Numbered from the stretch's first letter, positions 27,283 through 37,177 are shown. The stretch: 54,361 nt of DNA from Nitratireductor sp. (GCA_020441665.1 JAGRLT010000013.1:1-54361), one strand, 5' to 3'. The notes: generated by a model from the letters alone, not told the origin. A program made the numbers and translations.

Positions 27283-28050
27283 TCACCTGAACTTTGGCGG
27301 CCGCTTTTCGAGAAACGCCTTCAACCCCTCCTCGGCATCGGGCGTGGTCTGCACCAGCGCTGCCGCCAGGCTTTCGGTAAACAATCCCTCGCCGCGCGGC
27401 ATGTCGCCGATGCGGGCCAGGGCCTGGACCATGAAATAGTTCGACATCGGGGCGTTGTCGGCGATCCTGGCGGCGAGTTGCCGCGCCAGCGGCAATGCCT
27501 CGCCCTCGCCCACGGCATAATGGACAAGGCCGAGGCGCAGGCCCTCCTCGGCATCGTATCGGCGGCCGGTGAGCATCATCTCGGTCATCCGGTCGGGGCC
27601 GAGGATGCGGCCGACCCGCACGGTCGCGCCGCCACCGACGAAAATCCCCCGGCGGCCCTCGGGCAGTTGGAAAATGACCGAGGGTTCGGCAATGCGCACA
27701 TGGGTGGCCGTGGCAAGCTCCAGCCCGCCGCCGATCACCGCCCCGGTCATGGCGCTGACGGTGATCGTGCCGCCGAACTGAATCTGGTCGAGCACACGGT
27801 GCCAGTTGCGCGAGTGATAGACGCCCTCCTCGGCGGTGCGCGAAACGTGTTCGGAAAGATCGAGGCCGGAGCAATAATGCCCGCCGCGGCCATGCAGGAT
27901 GACCACGCGGACCGTATCGGGCAGGCCCGAGTAAAAGGCTTCGATCTCGGCCAGCAGGCTGTCGGACATGGCGTTGCGCTTGTCGGGGCGCGCCAGTTCC
28001 AGTTCGGCGACCGCGCCGTCGATCGTATGGCTCGTATCGGTGGCGGCCAT
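27283..28050 (-). CDS. Crotonase / enoyl-CoA hydratase family protein
   Basis: The 255-residue protein has the crotonase fold: ELARPDKRNAMSDSL, oxyanion-hole regions HGRGGHYCSGLDLSEH and SAMTGAVIGGGLELATATHVRIAE, and FQLPEGRRGIFVGGGATVRVGRILG. A GGGAGGAG site precedes the ATG at 28050. As first gene before feruloyl-CoA synthase it probably hydrates or cleaves the CoA thioester made by that enzyme. Its sequence is not close to the well-known hydroxycinnamoyl-CoA hydratase-lyase, so a different chain-shortening chemistry is possible. Confidence 0.85.
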   Translation of the reverse strand: MAATDTSHTIDGAVAELELARPDKRNAMSDSLLAEIEAFYSGLPDTVRVVILHGRGGHYCSGLDLSEHVSRTAEEGVYHSRNWHRVLDQIQFGGTITVSAMTGAVIGGGLELATATHVRIAEPSVIFQLPEGRRGIFVGGGATVRVGRILGPDRMTEMMLTGRRYDAEEGLRLGLVHYAVGEGEALPLARQLAARIADNAPMSNYFMVQALARIGDMPRGEGLFTESLAAALVQTTPDAEEGLKAFLEKRPPKFR

Positions 28051-28227
28051 GCCGGCTCCTCCCTTGTTTCGGCAATCGTTATACGCTGTGTCCGGCCGGG
28101 GCAAGTCGGCCGGGCGTCGCTGCCGCACATGAAAGCCGCGCGGCAACGGCGTTGATTGCCGCCGAAATTTCTGCAAACTCAATGGCGACCCCCGTCCTCC
28201 GTCCGCCAACGCAGCCAGGCCATTTCC

Positions 28228-29277
28228 ATGAAAATTTTCTATTCGCAAGAGCATCGCAAACGTCAGCCGAAAACCGAACTCCATGGCGGCACGTTGCGGC
28301 CGCCCTTCGAATGCGCCGAGCGGCTCGATTTCATTCTCGCCGAGCTCGACAAGCGGCGGTTCGGCGAGATCGTGGCGCCCGGCTCCTTCGGCATCGAACC
28401 GGTAACCGCCATCCACGATTCCGGGTTCGTCGCCTTTCTGGAGACCGCCTGGCAGGAATGGTCGGCGCTCGGCTATGAGGGGGAAGCCATTCCCACCATC
28501 TGGCCGACGCGAACCATGCGCTCCGACATCATCCCCGAGCATTTCGAGGCGAAACTCGGCTACTACTGCCTGGCAAACGAAACCTCGATTTCAGACGGTA
28601 CCTGGGAGGCTGCCTGCGCCTCCAAGGATGTCGCCCTGTCGGCGACACAAGACGTGCTGGGCGGTGCCCGCTCGGCATTCGGCCTGTGCCGCCCGCCGGG
28701 CCATCACGCCGCCATCGACCAGTATGGCGGCTACTGCTTTTTCAACAATGCCGCGATCGCCGCCCAACATGCCCGCGACCACGGCGTCGAGCGCGCCGCC
28801 ATTCTCGATGTCGACTTCCACCACGGCAATGGAACGCAGAACATCTTCTACGAACGCGGCGACGTGCTGTTCGTTTCGCTGCATGGCGATCCCGACCAGG
28901 CCTTTCCGCATTTTCTCGGCTTTGCCGACGAGTGCGGCGCCGGCGCCGGCAAGGGCTGCAACCTCAATTTTCCGATGCCGCCGGGAACCGGGTTCGATGC
29001 CTGGCGCGCCAGGCTGAAGAGCGCCTTCGACCCTATCCGCCGCTTCGAGCCGGGCCTTGTGATCGTATCGCTCGGGGTCGATACGTTCGAGAAGGATCCG
29101 ATCAGCTTCTTCAAGCTTGCGAGCGGCGACTTCACCACGATGGGGGCCGATATCGCCTCTCTCGGCCTGCCGACGGTGTTCCTGATGGAAGGCGGCTACG
29201 CGGTCGAGGAAGTGGGCATCAACACCGTCAACACCCTGCAGGGGTTTGCCGAGGCAAAACAGGTTCCGTACTCATAA
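28228..29277 (+). CDS. Acetylpolyamine amidohydrolase / histone deacetylase family
   Basis: The 349-residue zinc deacetylase matches bacterial acetylpolyamine amidohydrolases. H159-H160 lie in LCRPPGHHAA. Zinc ligands D196 and H198 lie in ILDVDFHHGNGTQ, the third zinc Asp in VSLGVDTFEKDP, and the transition-state Tyr in MEGGYAVEEVG. Residues 95-125 form the extended loop typical of this subgroup. It is divergent from the crotonase operon with 177 bases between starts, so the two may share control. Deacetylation of acetylated polyamines is the family function. Confidence 0.88.
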   Translation: MKIFYSQEHRKRQPKTELHGGTLRPPFECAERLDFILAELDKRRFGEIVAPGSFGIEPVTAIHDSGFVAFLETAWQEWSALGYEGEAIPTIWPTRTMRSDIIPEHFEAKLGYYCLANETSISDGTWEAACASKDVALSATQDVLGGARSAFGLCRPPGHHAAIDQYGGYCFFNNAAIAAQHARDHGVERAAILDVDFHHGNGTQNIFYERGDVLFVSLHGDPDQAFPHFLGFADECGAGAGKGCNLNFPMPPGTGFDAWRARLKSAFDPIRRFEPGLVIVSLGVDTFEKDPISFFKLASGDFTTMGADIASLGLPTVFLMEGGYAVEEVGINTVNTLQGFAEAKQVPYS

Positions 29278-29281
29278 ACGG

Positions 29282-29328
29282 GCTTCCCCATCGGCACTGT
29301 TCGTGCTTCGAGTTTCTCCTGGGGAAGC
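29282..29328. repeat. Inverted repeat, 9-bp arms
   Basis: GCTTCCCCA (29282-29290) and TGGGGAAGC (29320-29328) flank 29 bases just after the deacetylase stop. There is no T-run, so it is not a classic terminator. Confidence 0.5.
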
Positions 29329-29405
29329 TTGATGGTACGCTTTAATTTGGCCGATGGAGAATGGCCGCTGATAGCGCCGCCTTTGCCCGACAGATCGCGT
29401 GGTGC

Positions 29406-29451
29406 GGCCAGTGCAGATGCCTGCTACACTGCAGCCACATCTGCACTGGCC
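29406..29451. repeat. Strong inverted repeat, 14-bp perfect arms
   Basis: GGCCAGTGCAGATG (29406-29419) and CATCTGCACTGGCC (29438-29451) enclose an 18-base loop in the gap between the deacetylase and the convergent hydrolase. No U-run follows on either side. It could be an mRNA end structure or the remnant of an inserted element. Confidence 0.6.
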
Positions 29452-29506
29452 ATGAGCGGCGGTTCCCTTCGAACCGGACGAGCCGGAAGAAGAACAGGCC
29501 GATGCT

Positions 29507-30421
29507 TCAGGAGAGGGATGCATCGGTATGGCCCTTGATGAACCTGGCCACATTCGTCGTGACTTCATCGATCAGAGCCGGCTTGTCGTAATAGTCGAAA
29601 TGCGCTTCGGTGCCCCAGACCAGTTCCTTCTCCCCACCCAGATTGTCGTAGAATTTTCTTGAAGCCGCCGATGCGATGCAGTTGTCCGAGTGCAGAACGA
29701 TGGCGGGAATCGTGATGTCTCCAGCCTTGCTCATCGGGTCGAACGGAAGCAAGGTCTCCAGACCGATGATGGCATACTCGTTCAAAAACTCTTGGACATT
29801 CCCTCTTTTCGGATTTTCGTAATAATCCACGTCGCCGAAATAGAAGGCTGTCGGATCGGTGCTGCTATACGCCGTCAGTCTCTGTGCTTCGCCCGTTTGC
29901 TCGTAGTGCTGTTTTGCCGCCCGTATCGTGCTCATCAGCGCGGCCACTTCCTCGTCGCTGGTATTTCTTTCCGCCGCGAGTTCGGCGGGGCCGCCAACCA
30001 TGCCAGCCACGAATGCAACCGAACCCAATCTTTTGTCGGTGGCTGCGAGATGGGCGACATTGCCACCCGAAGCGCAAACCCCCAAGGCGCTTACCGAGGT
30101 CACGTAAGGAAGCGAGAGAAGGTAGCTGACGGCCGCCTCGAGGTCGTTTCTCTTCGCTTCGGGATTCTCGTATTGCCTTGGCGCCCCTTCGCTTTCGCCG
30201 TAGGTCCGGTAATCGAACGCAAGCGCGATGAAGCCGTTTTCCGCCATCTTTCCGGCGTAGGTGCCCGACATCTGCTCCTTCACGGAAAACGCGGAACCCT
30301 GGCAGATGATCGCCGGATATTTTCCGCCTTCATCGAAATTTCCGGGCTTGTACAGATGCCCGCACAGTTTCAGGCCGTCTGCCGGGAAGTGGATTTTCTG
30401 TCGTGATATTCCAGTATCCAT
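29507..30421 (-). CDS. Alpha/beta hydrolase with Cys nucleophile (dienelactone hydrolase-like)
   Basis: The 304-residue alpha/beta hydrolase has ALGVCASGG around residue 116, which places Cys at the nucleophile position as in dienelactone hydrolase rather than Ser. A His in GTEAHFDYYD near the C-terminus is the expected general base. ALAFDYRTYGESEG is the usual fold marker. A GGAG site lies 7 bases before the ATG at 30421; ATG at 30433 and 30463 are weaker. By eye the gene is clearly less GC-rich than its neighbours (more A/T at third positions), and it sits next to a tRNA 3' duplication, so acquisition by transfer is plausible. Substrate unknown. Confidence 0.82.
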   Translation of the reverse strand: MDTGISRQKIHFPADGLKLCGHLYKPGNFDEGGKYPAIICQGSAFSVKEQMSGTYAGKMAENGFIALAFDYRTYGESEGAPRQYENPEAKRNDLEAAVSYLLSLPYVTSVSALGVCASGGNVAHLAATDKRLGSVAFVAGMVGGPAELAAERNTSDEEVAALMSTIRAAKQHYEQTGEAQRLTAYSSTDPTAFYFGDVDYYENPKRGNVQEFLNEYAIIGLETLLPFDPMSKAGDITIPAIVLHSDNCIASAASRKFYDNLGGEKELVWGTEAHFDYYDKPALIDEVTTNVARFIKGHTDASLS

Positions 30422-30668
30422 TTTGCACTCCATGCGCCGGCCTGTTCGCGCCGGCATATCCAATCTGGATTGATCCGCCGGGCAACTTTGTCAACCCTTG
30501 CGCAAAAGGGCCGCGACGGGCAATGCGCGTCAGCCGGGCTACCTGCCTCGACGACCGGCCCATCTTCTCACAACATCGGATAGCGGAGGGGGCGAACTCC
30601 GACCAAGCAGCCGGCCGGCCGCGCCCGCACGAGCGTTGAGCGTGGCAAAACTGTCGTGCGCGAAATTA

Positions 30669-30691
30669 TGGCGGAGAGGGAGGGATTCGAA
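30669..30691 (-). repeat. Displaced tRNA-Ser 3' fragment (att-like)
   Basis: Twenty-three bases (T-loop to CCA) are identical to the 3' end of the intact tRNA-Ser at 30789-30878, in the same orientation. The rest of the tRNA is absent. Such direct duplication of a tRNA 3' end is the usual scar of site-specific integration; only 97 bases remain between the copies. Confidence 0.7.
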
Positions 30692-30788
30692 TCCACCCGT
30701 TTTGCGCCGCAAAACAGGCGCTAATTCCCGAGAGTTCGACCGCGATATCCGGCCGAGGATCGCGCAACGCTGCCAAACCGTTCAGAAG

Positions 30789-30878
<90 letters not shown>

Positions 30879-30988
30879 GCAGATCTCAAGCTGAAGCTCG
30901 ATCGAACGGCGCTTCCCATATCGGGAGTGGCCGAACCAATCCCGTAAGACCGGCGCAGTCTTGTTGCGCAGCGCCGTGTCAGGCTCGG

Positions 30989-31018
30989 TTGACTTTGAGG
31001 GCCATTTCGACCTATATG
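30989..31018 (+). promoter_or_regulatory. Candidate sigma-70 promoter for rplU-rpmA
   Basis: TTGACT (30989-30994), an 18-base spacer and TATATG (31013-31018) lie about 170 bases before rplU in the gap after tRNA-Ser. The long leader could hold regulation of L21 synthesis, but I see no clear structure in it. Confidence 0.45.
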
Positions 31019-31187
31019 CGCGCCATCGGCGGCGCGGGAGATTTCCGCGCCCTGTTTTTTGGCGACCGTACAGCCGCTTCGGGCGTGCGGCGCGCCAACC
31101 AGACCGGAAACCGACTGACAAAAAGACAGGCTGGCTGCCTGACAGGGGCGGCCGAGACCTCGTGCGGGAACATTGAAAGGAAACAAA

Positions 31188-31826
31188 ATGTTCGCAGTCA
31201 TCAAAACCGGCGGCAAACAGTATCGGGTTGCCGCTGAAGATGTTCTGAAGATCGAGAAGGTCGCAGGTGACGCCGGCGACATGGTTGAATTCAGCGAAGT
31301 GCTGGCCGTTGGCGGCGAAATCGGTGCGCCGCTCGTCGCGGGCGCGCTGGTGACCGCCGAAATCCTCGAGCAGGGCCGCGCCCGCAAGGTGATCTCGTTC
31401 AAGAAGCGCCGGCGGCAGAATTCGCAGCGCACCAAGGGCCATCGCCAGCACCTGACCACGGTGAAAATCGCCGAAATCCTGACCGGCGGCGCCAAGCCGT
31501 CGAAGAAGGCCGCCGCAAAACCGGCCGCCAAGGAAGAAAAACCGGCTGCAAAGGCCGAAGAGAAAAAGGCCGCGCCGAAGAAGGAAGCAAAGACCGAGGC
31601 GAAAGCCGCCACGCTTTTCAGCGCGCCGGAAGGCGAAGCGGACGACCTGACCAAGATCAAGGGCATCGGTCCGGTTGCCGCCAAACAGCTCAACGAACAG
31701 GGCATCACCACCTTTGCCCAGATCGCCAAACTGTCCGACGCGGACATCGCCCGCATCGACGAAGCCATGCCATTCAGCGCCGACCAGATCTCCGACTGGC
31801 GCGATCAGGCCAAGGCAATGAAATAA
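31188..31826 (+). CDS. rplU: 50S ribosomal protein L21 with C-terminal helix-hairpin-helix extension
   Basis: L21 binds 23S rRNA. Residues 1-103 are the normal protein ([36 protein letters not shown]). They are followed by a Lys/Ala/Glu linker of about 45 residues and then a domain beginning [21 protein letters not shown], a helix-hairpin-helix-like fold with the GIGP turn. At 212 residues it is twice the usual length; a tail of this kind is known in Rhizobiales. ATG at 31188 has an AAAGGA site, and an upstream in-frame ATG is less suitable. rpmA follows after 26 bases. Confidence 0.95.
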   Translation: MFAVIKTGGKQYRVAAEDVLKIEKVAGDAGDMVEFSEVLAVGGEIGAPLVAGALVTAEILEQGRARKVISFKKRRRQNSQRTKGHRQHLTTVKIAEILTGGAKPSKKAAAKPAAKEEKPAAKAEEKKAAPKKEAKTEAKAATLFSAPEGEADDLTKIKGIGPVAAKQLNEQGITTFAQIAKLSDADIARIDEAMPFSADQISDWRDQAKAMK

Positions 31827-31852
31827 GCGCAGACTGAGGAAGGAATACACCC

Positions 31853-32119
31853 ATGGCACACAAGAAAGCTGGCGGTTCTTCGCGTAACGGTCGCGATTCG
31901 GAATCCAAACGCCTCGGCGTCAAGAAATTCGGCAATGAAATGGTCGTTGCCGGCAACATCCTGGTGCGCCAGCGCGGCACCAAGTTCCACCCCGGCAGCA
32001 ATGTCGGCATCGGCAGGGACCATACGCTTTTCGCCCTTTCCGACGGCAAGGTGGCGTTCAGCGAAAAGGCCAATGGCCGCAGCTATGTCAGCGTGGAAGC
32101 GCCGGCAAGCGGCAAGTAA
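31853..32119 (+). CDS. rpmA: 50S ribosomal protein L27
   Basis: The 88-residue L27 lies at the peptidyl-transferase centre through its N-terminus. [23 protein letters not shown] and [25 protein letters not shown] are canonical. The Met is directly followed by AHKKAGG, so no cleaved extension is present. An AGGAAT site precedes the ATG. A terminator follows at 32179. Confidence 0.97.
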   Translation: MAHKKAGGSSRNGRDSESKRLGVKKFGNEMVVAGNILVRQRGTKFHPGSNVGIGRDHTLFALSDGKVAFSEKANGRSYVSVEAPASGK

Positions 32120-32178
32120 CCGGCCGGACAGGCCGGCAGTTCCGGCTCGCTCTACTGGTTCTTGCGCAGTGGTTTTTC

Positions 32179-32204
32179 AGGAGCCGGTCAGCCGGCTCCT
32201 TTTT
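32179..32204 (+). terminator. Rho-independent terminator after rpmA
   Basis: AGGAGCCGG (32179-32187) pairs with CCGGCTCCT (32192-32200) around a 4-base loop, followed by TTTTC. It closes the rplU-rpmA transcript. Confidence 0.85.
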
Positions 32205-32251
32205 CGTTGTGCACAGGCTCGCGCATAGGTTTGACCGGCCTGTCACCCAAA

Positions 32252-32294
32252 TGCCCCATCATGTGCTACAATCAGAATCGGACATGACGGGGCA
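32252..32294. promoter_or_regulatory. Inverted repeat around a -10-like TACAAT upstream of a GNAT gene
   Basis: TGCCCCATCATGT (32252-32264) and ACATGACGGGGCA (32282-32294) are complementary except for one position. The loop contains TACAAT (32267-32272), a good -10 hexamer, though no convincing -35 is seen. It could be an operator or a 5'-leader hairpin for the gene at 32334. Confidence 0.4.
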
Positions 32295-32333
32295 CATTAC
32301 CAATCAAGCTACGGAACGCATTTCGCGTACGAA

Positions 32334-32930
32334 ATGACCATGACCGATCCAAAAGCAGACTATACGGAATCAGCCCTGTTCCTGGACACGCCGCTGCTGA
32401 CCACCGAGCGGCTCATCCTGCGCCCGCCGCATGACGAGGATGCGGAAGAACTGGCGCTGCTGGCAAACAACATCAACATTGCCCGCATGCTCGCCCATAT
32501 GCCGCATCCCTATCGGCGCAAGGATGCCCGCGACTTCATCGCGCGCGCCAAGCGCAATGAGGGACGGGCCTGCGTCTATTCGATCACCGAGGCCGAAAGC
32601 GGCCGGCTGATCGGCGTCGGCAGCCTGCACGAAATCAGCGAGGAGCCGGAACCGCATCTGGGCTACTGGATCGGCGAACCCTATTGGGGCAAGGGCTTTG
32701 CGACAGAAGCGGCCCGCGCGCTGGTCGATCTCTATTTCAAGGTGACGCCGCGGCCGATCCTGCTGGTTTCGGCCCGCATCAACAACGAAGCGTCGAAGAA
32801 GATCATCCGCAAATGCGGCGGGCGGTATACCCATTCCAGCGAGGAAGTGCATCCGCTGCTTGAAGAAAGACAGCGGCTCGATCATTTCGAAATCACGCGC
32901 GCCAGCTGGATGGGTGAAATCGCGGCCTGA
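32334..32930 (+). CDS. GNAT family N-acetyltransferase (RimJ/RimL type)
   Basis: The 198-residue acetyltransferase begins [23 protein letters not shown], typical of the RimJ/RimL group. The acetyl-CoA loop region reads [26 protein letters not shown]. It lies 29 bases before obgE, as in many rhizobia. The substrate (protein N-terminus or small amine) is unknown. A start at the second ATG (32340) is also possible. Confidence 0.87.
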   Translation: MTMTDPKADYTESALFLDTPLLTTERLILRPPHDEDAEELALLANNINIARMLAHMPHPYRRKDARDFIARAKRNEGRACVYSITEAESGRLIGVGSLHEISEEPEPHLGYWIGEPYWGKGFATEAARALVDLYFKVTPRPILLVSARINNEASKKIIRKCGGRYTHSSEEVHPLLEERQRLDHFEITRASWMGEIAA

Positions 32931-32959
32931 CCCGCCCCGAAAAGAAGCGGGTCGCCGCA

Positions 32960-34006
32960 ATGAAATTTCTCGATCAGGCCAAGATCTACATCCGTTCGGG
33001 AAATGGCGGGGCGGGCAGCATTTCCTTTCACCGGGCGAAGTTCCAGGAATTCGGCGGGCCGGATGGCGGCAATGGCGGCCGCGGCGGCGATGTCTGGGTC
33101 GAGGCCGTCGACGGGCTCAACACCCTGATCGACTACCGCTATCAGCAGCATTTCAAGGCCGAGACCGGCGTCCATGGCATGGGCCGCAACCGCGACGGCA
33201 AGAAGGGCCAGGATGTCGTCCTCAAGGTGCCGGCGGGAACCCAGGTCTATGAAGAAGACAATGAGACGCTGATCTGCGACCTCACCGAGACCGGCGACCG
33301 CCATCTGATCGCCAGGGGCGGCAATGGCGGCTTCGGCAATGCCCATTTCAAGACCTCGACCAATCAGGCGCCGCGCCGCGCCAATCCCGGCCAGGACGGC
33401 ATCGAGAAAACCCTCTGGCTGCGACTGAAGCTGATCGCCGATGCCGGCCTGCTGGGCCTTCCCAATGCGGGGAAATCGACCTTCCTCGCAACCGTGACGC
33501 GCGCCAAGCCGAAGATCGCCGACTATCCCTTCACCACGCTGCATCCCAATCTGGGCGTCGCCTCGATCGATGGCCGGGAATTCGTCATCGCCGACATTCC
33601 GGGGCTGATCGAAGGGGCGCATGAGGGCAGCGGCATCGGCGACCGTTTCCTCGGCCATATCGAGCGCACCAATGTGCTGCTGCATCTGGTTTCGGCGCGC
33701 AACGAGGATGTGGCGGAAGCCTATCGCACGGTGCGCCACGAGGTCGAAGCCTATGGCCACGGGCTGGCCGGAAAGCCCGAAGTGGTGGCGCTGTCGCAGG
33801 CCGATCTGCTCACCGAAGAGGAACGCTGGGAAAAGCTCGCCGAACTCAAGACGGCCTGCGGCAGGTCTCCCCTGCTGCTGTCGTCGGCCACCGGCGAGGG
33901 GGTCGACGTCACGCTCAGGGCGCTGGCCGGCCGGATCGACGCGCTGCGCCAGGCCGAAACAGCGGATGCGGTCGACGAGGCCGGGCGCTGGAGGCCGATC
34001 GAATGA
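32960..34006 (+). CDS. obgE: GTPase ObgE/CgtA
   Basis: ObgE is an essential ribosome-assembly and stress GTPase. The 348-residue protein has the Gly-rich Obg fold ([17 protein letters not shown]), G1 [12 protein letters not shown], switch region [13 protein letters not shown]3 [12 protein letters not shown], and a late [10 protein letters not shown] in the NKxD position. The Asn/Lys of the NKxD motif read SQAD, which is common in alphaproteobacterial Obg. The C-terminal extension is short. Its stop overlaps the proB start. Confidence 0.96.
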   Translation: MKFLDQAKIYIRSGNGGAGSISFHRAKFQEFGGPDGGNGGRGGDVWVEAVDGLNTLIDYRYQQHFKAETGVHGMGRNRDGKKGQDVVLKVPAGTQVYEEDNETLICDLTETGDRHLIARGGNGGFGNAHFKTSTNQAPRRANPGQDGIEKTLWLRLKLIADAGLLGLPNAGKSTFLATVTRAKPKIADYPFTTLHPNLGVASIDGREFVIADIPGLIEGAHEGSGIGDRFLGHIERTNVLLHLVSARNEDVAEAYRTVRHEVEAYGHGLAGKPEVVALSQADLLTEEERWEKLAELKTACGRSPLLLSSATGEGVDVTLRALAGRIDALRQAETADAVDEAGRWRPIE

Positions 34007-35187
34007 CCATCTCGGCCGAAAAGCGCCTTGCAGCGCACAAGCGCATCGTCTTCAAGATCGGATCGGCGCTGCTGGTCGACCGCAAGTCGGGCCTCAAATC
34101 CGACTGGCTGAACTCGATCGCCGACGATGTCGCCATGCTGCGCGCTGCGGGCCATGAAGTGCTGATCGTTTCTTCCGGTGCCATCGCGCTGGGACGCGGT
34201 CTGCTGGGGCTCAAATCCGGGGCGCTGAAGCTAGAGGAAAGCCAGGCGGCGGCGGCGGCCGGACAGATCGGCCTGTCGCGGGCCTATCACGACGCGCTTG
34301 GCGGCCATGGCATACGGGCGGCGCAGATCCTGCTGACCCTCGGCGATACCGAGGAGCGGCGGCGCTATCTCAATGCGCGCGCCACGATCGAGACCCTGCT
34401 CAAGCTCGGCGCGGTGCCGATCATCAATGAAAACGACACGGTCGCCACCAGTGAGATTCGCTATGGCGACAACGACCGGCTGGCGGCCCGCGTCGCGACC
34501 ATGATGACCTGCGACCTGCTGATCCTGCTGTCGGATATCGACGGGCTCTATACCGCGCCGCCGGCGCTGGACCCCGATGCCACCTTCATTGCCGAGGTGG
34601 AGGCGATCACGCCGGAAATCGAGGCGATGGCGGGCGATGCCGGCACCGAATTGTCGCGTGGCGGCATGGTGACCAAGATCGAGGCGGGCAAGATCGCCAC
34701 CGCCGGCGGCACCACGATGGTGATCACTTCCGGCAAGCGGCTCCATCCGGTACGGGCGATCGCCGAGGGCGGCCGCGCCACCTGGTTCAAGGCGAGTGGC
34801 AGTCCGGTCACCTCGCGCAAGAAGTGGATCGCCGGACAATTGTCGACCAGCGGCAGGCTGCATCTTGACGCCGGCGCGGAACGGGCGCTGCTTTCGGGCA
34901 AGAGCCTGCTGCCGGCCGGCATCCGCCAGGTGTCGGGCATGTTCAATCGCGGCGACGTCGTCTCCCTCGTCAATGCGGCCGGAATTGAAATCGGCCGCGG
35001 TCTCGTGGCATATGACAGCAATCAGGCGCAGGCGATCTGCGGGCTCAAGAGCGCGGAGATCGAAGCAAGGCTGGGATTTGCCGGACGCAGCGAGATGGTG
35101 CACCGCGACGATCTGGCGCTGCGGCCGGGTGAAGGCCATGGCGATGGACCCGGCGATAATACCGGCGGCGAAACGGACAAGAGATGA
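34003..35187 (+). CDS. proB: Glutamate 5-kinase
   Basis: ProB phosphorylates glutamate in the first step of proline synthesis. The 394-residue protein has an amino-acid kinase domain ([52 protein letters not shown]) and a C-terminal PUA domain from about residue 280 ([24 protein letters not shown]). A Gly/Asp-rich tail follows. Overlaps of four bases link it to obgE and proA. Confidence 0.96.
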   Translation: MTISAEKRLAAHKRIVFKIGSALLVDRKSGLKSDWLNSIADDVAMLRAAGHEVLIVSSGAIALGRGLLGLKSGALKLEESQAAAAAGQIGLSRAYHDALGGHGIRAAQILLTLGDTEERRRYLNARATIETLLKLGAVPIINENDTVATSEIRYGDNDRLAARVATMMTCDLLILLSDIDGLYTAPPALDPDATFIAEVEAITPEIEAMAGDAGTELSRGGMVTKIEAGKIATAGGTTMVITSGKRLHPVRAIAEGGRATWFKASGSPVTSRKKWIAGQLSTSGRLHLDAGAERALLSGKSLLPAGIRQVSGMFNRGDVVSLVNAAGIEIGRGLVAYDSNQAQAICGLKSAEIEARLGFAGRSEMVHRDDLALRPGEGHGDGPGDNTGGETDKR

Positions 35188-36473
35188 ACACGGTTGCCCA
35201 GACGGTCGAACAGGACGATATCGCCGCCAGCATGGCGGCGATCGGCAAGGCTGCGCGCGAGGCCGCTTCGGTTCTTGCCACGGCGACGGCGGAGCGCAAG
35301 CACGCCGCCCTGATCGCCATGGCGGATCGTATCTGGCAGAACCGGGACGCGATCCTCAACGCCAATGCGATTGATGTTTCGACGGCGAGGGAAAACGGCA
35401 TTTCCGGCGCCTTTCTCGACCGGCTCGAACTCGATGAAGCACGCGTGCGCGCCATGTGCGACGGCATTCGCGCGATTGCCGATCTTGCCGATCCCGTCGG
35501 CACGGTCATCGCCGAATGGGACCGGCCGAACGGCTTGCATATCGAGCGGGTGCGCACGCCGCTCGGCGTCATCGGCGTGATCTTCGAGAGCCGGCCCAAT
35601 GTGACGGCCGATGCCGGCGCGCTGTGCATGAAGGCCGGCAATGCGGTGATCCTGCGCGGCGGATCGGATTCGTTCCATTCCTCGCGCGCCATTCACCAAT
35701 GCCTGGCCGAGGGGCTCAGGGCAGCCAGCCTGCCGCAGGCGGCGATCCAGATCGTGCCGACGACCGACCGCGCCGCCGTCGGCGAAATGCTGAGGGGGCT
35801 TGGCGGCACTGTCGATGTCATTGTCCCGCGCGGCGGGCGCGGCCTGGTCGAGCGGGTGCAGGCAGAGGCGCGCGTACCGGTCTTCGCCCATCTCGAAGGC
35901 CTCTGTCACGTCTATATCGACAAGAGCGCGAAACCCGACATGGCGGTCGAAATCGCGGTCAACGCCAAGATGCGGCGGACCGGCATTTGCGGTGCTGCCG
36001 AAACCCTGCTGGTCGACAGGGCGGTGACGGACACGCAGCTCGTGCCGGTGCTCGATGCGCTGTCGGCGGCAGGCTGCGAAATTCGCGGCGATGAAACGGT
36101 CTGCAAACTCTGGCCGAAGGCGAAGCCCGCCAGCGAACAAGACTGGCGCACGGAATATCTGGCGCCGATCCTGTCGGTGCGGGTGGTCGACGGCGTTTCC
36201 GGCGCGATCGATCACATCAATAGCTGGTCGTCGCACCATACCGAGGCGATCGTCGCGGAGGACGGCGACGCGGTGGCGCGCTTCTTCAACGAAATCGATT
36301 CGGCGATCCTGCTGCACAATGCCTCGACGCAGTTTGCCGATGGCGGCGAATTCGGCATGGGAGCGGAGATCGGCATCGCCACCGGCAAGATGCATGCGCG
36401 CGGGCCGGTCGGTCTCGAACAGCTTACCTCGTTCAAATACCGGGTTCGCGGCAGCGGCCAGGTGCGGCCATAG
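35184..36473 (+). CDS. proA: Gamma-glutamyl phosphate reductase
   Basis: ProA reduces gamma-glutamyl phosphate with NADPH to glutamate semialdehyde. At 429 residues it has normal length. Landmarks are [43 protein letters not shown], and the catalytic Cys region [15 protein letters not shown]. The [18 protein letters not shown] motif is also present. It is co-translated with proB. Confidence 0.96.
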   Translation: MNTVAQTVEQDDIAASMAAIGKAAREAASVLATATAERKHAALIAMADRIWQNRDAILNANAIDVSTARENGISGAFLDRLELDEARVRAMCDGIRAIADLADPVGTVIAEWDRPNGLHIERVRTPLGVIGVIFESRPNVTADAGALCMKAGNAVILRGGSDSFHSSRAIHQCLAEGLRAASLPQAAIQIVPTTDRAAVGEMLRGLGGTVDVIVPRGGRGLVERVQAEARVPVFAHLEGLCHVYIDKSAKPDMAVEIAVNAKMRRTGICGAAETLLVDRAVTDTQLVPVLDALSAAGCEIRGDETVCKLWPKAKPASEQDWRTEYLAPILSVRVVDGVSGAIDHINSWSSHHTEAIVAEDGDAVARFFNEIDSAILLHNASTQFADGGEFGMGAEIGIATGKMHARGPVGLEQLTSFKYRVRGSGQVRP

Positions 36474-36534
36474 CAGCTCGCGCGTGGCACAGCGCCCCTC
36501 CCCCGCTCGCGACGCCTTGCTGCTCAGCGCGGCC

Positions 36535-37152
36535 ATGCGCTTTCCCCATGCCGAACCGGGCATGCGGATCGGGCTGTTCGGCGGTTCGTTCAATCCACCG
36601 CATGCGGGCCATGTTCATGTCAGCGAGACGGCGCTCATTCGCGGCCGGCTGGACCGGGTCTGGTGGCTGGTGACGCCCGGCAATCCGCTGAAGGACCATT
36701 CGGACCTCGCCCCGCTTGCCGAGCGGCTGCGCCTGTCGCGCGCACTCATCCGCCATCCGCGCATCGAAGTCACCGCCTTCGAGGCCCGTTTCAAGGTCAA
36801 CTATACCGAGCAGGCGCTGTCGATCGTCAGGCGCTATCATCCCGGCGTCGACTTTGTCTGGCTGATGGGCGCCGACAATCTGGCTGGCTTTCACCGCTGG
36901 CAGAACTGGCGGCGGATCGCCGACATGATGCCGATCATGGTGATCGACCGGCCGGGCTCGACGCTCTCCTACCGTTCGGCCCAGGCGGCGATAGCGCTGT
37001 CGCGCTACCGCATCGATGAGAGCGACGCCGAATTGCTGGCGGACCTCAAGCCGCCGGCATGGACCTTCATCCACGCGCCGCGCAATCCGCTCTCCTCCTC
37101 GGCGCTCCGCAGGGCGCATCGGGAGGCAAGCGTGCCGGAAAACGCCCGCTGA
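36535..37152 (+). CDS. nadD: Nicotinate-nucleotide adenylyltransferase
   Basis: NadD transfers AMP from ATP to nicotinate mononucleotide in NAD synthesis. The nucleotidyltransferase motif GLFGGSFNPPHAGH is near the N-terminus, with WLMGADNLAGFHRWQNW and the ISSSALR-like NPLSSSALRRA at the end. The ATG at 36535 gives 205 residues; a GTG at 36484 would add 17 and close the gap to proA to 10 bases, and I cannot decide between them. Confidence 0.93.
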   Translation: MRFPHAEPGMRIGLFGGSFNPPHAGHVHVSETALIRGRLDRVWWLVTPGNPLKDHSDLAPLAERLRLSRALIRHPRIEVTAFEARFKVNYTEQALSIVRRYHPGVDFVWLMGADNLAGFHRWQNWRRIADMMPIMVIDRPGSTLSYRSAQAAIALSRYRIDESDAELLADLKPPAWTFIHAPRNPLSSSALRRAHREASVPENAR

Positions 37153-37177
37153 ACAAAAAAGTCACAATGGGATGAAA

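Noticed and set aside
28051-28542. N-terminal extension of the crotonase frame to 28542
   Set aside because: It overlaps the start of the divergent deacetylase, and a strong GGGAGGAG site marks the ATG at 28050.
30669-30788. A second tRNA gene
   Set aside because: Only the 3' 23 bases match; there is no matching 5' acceptor strand, D-arm or anticodon arm.
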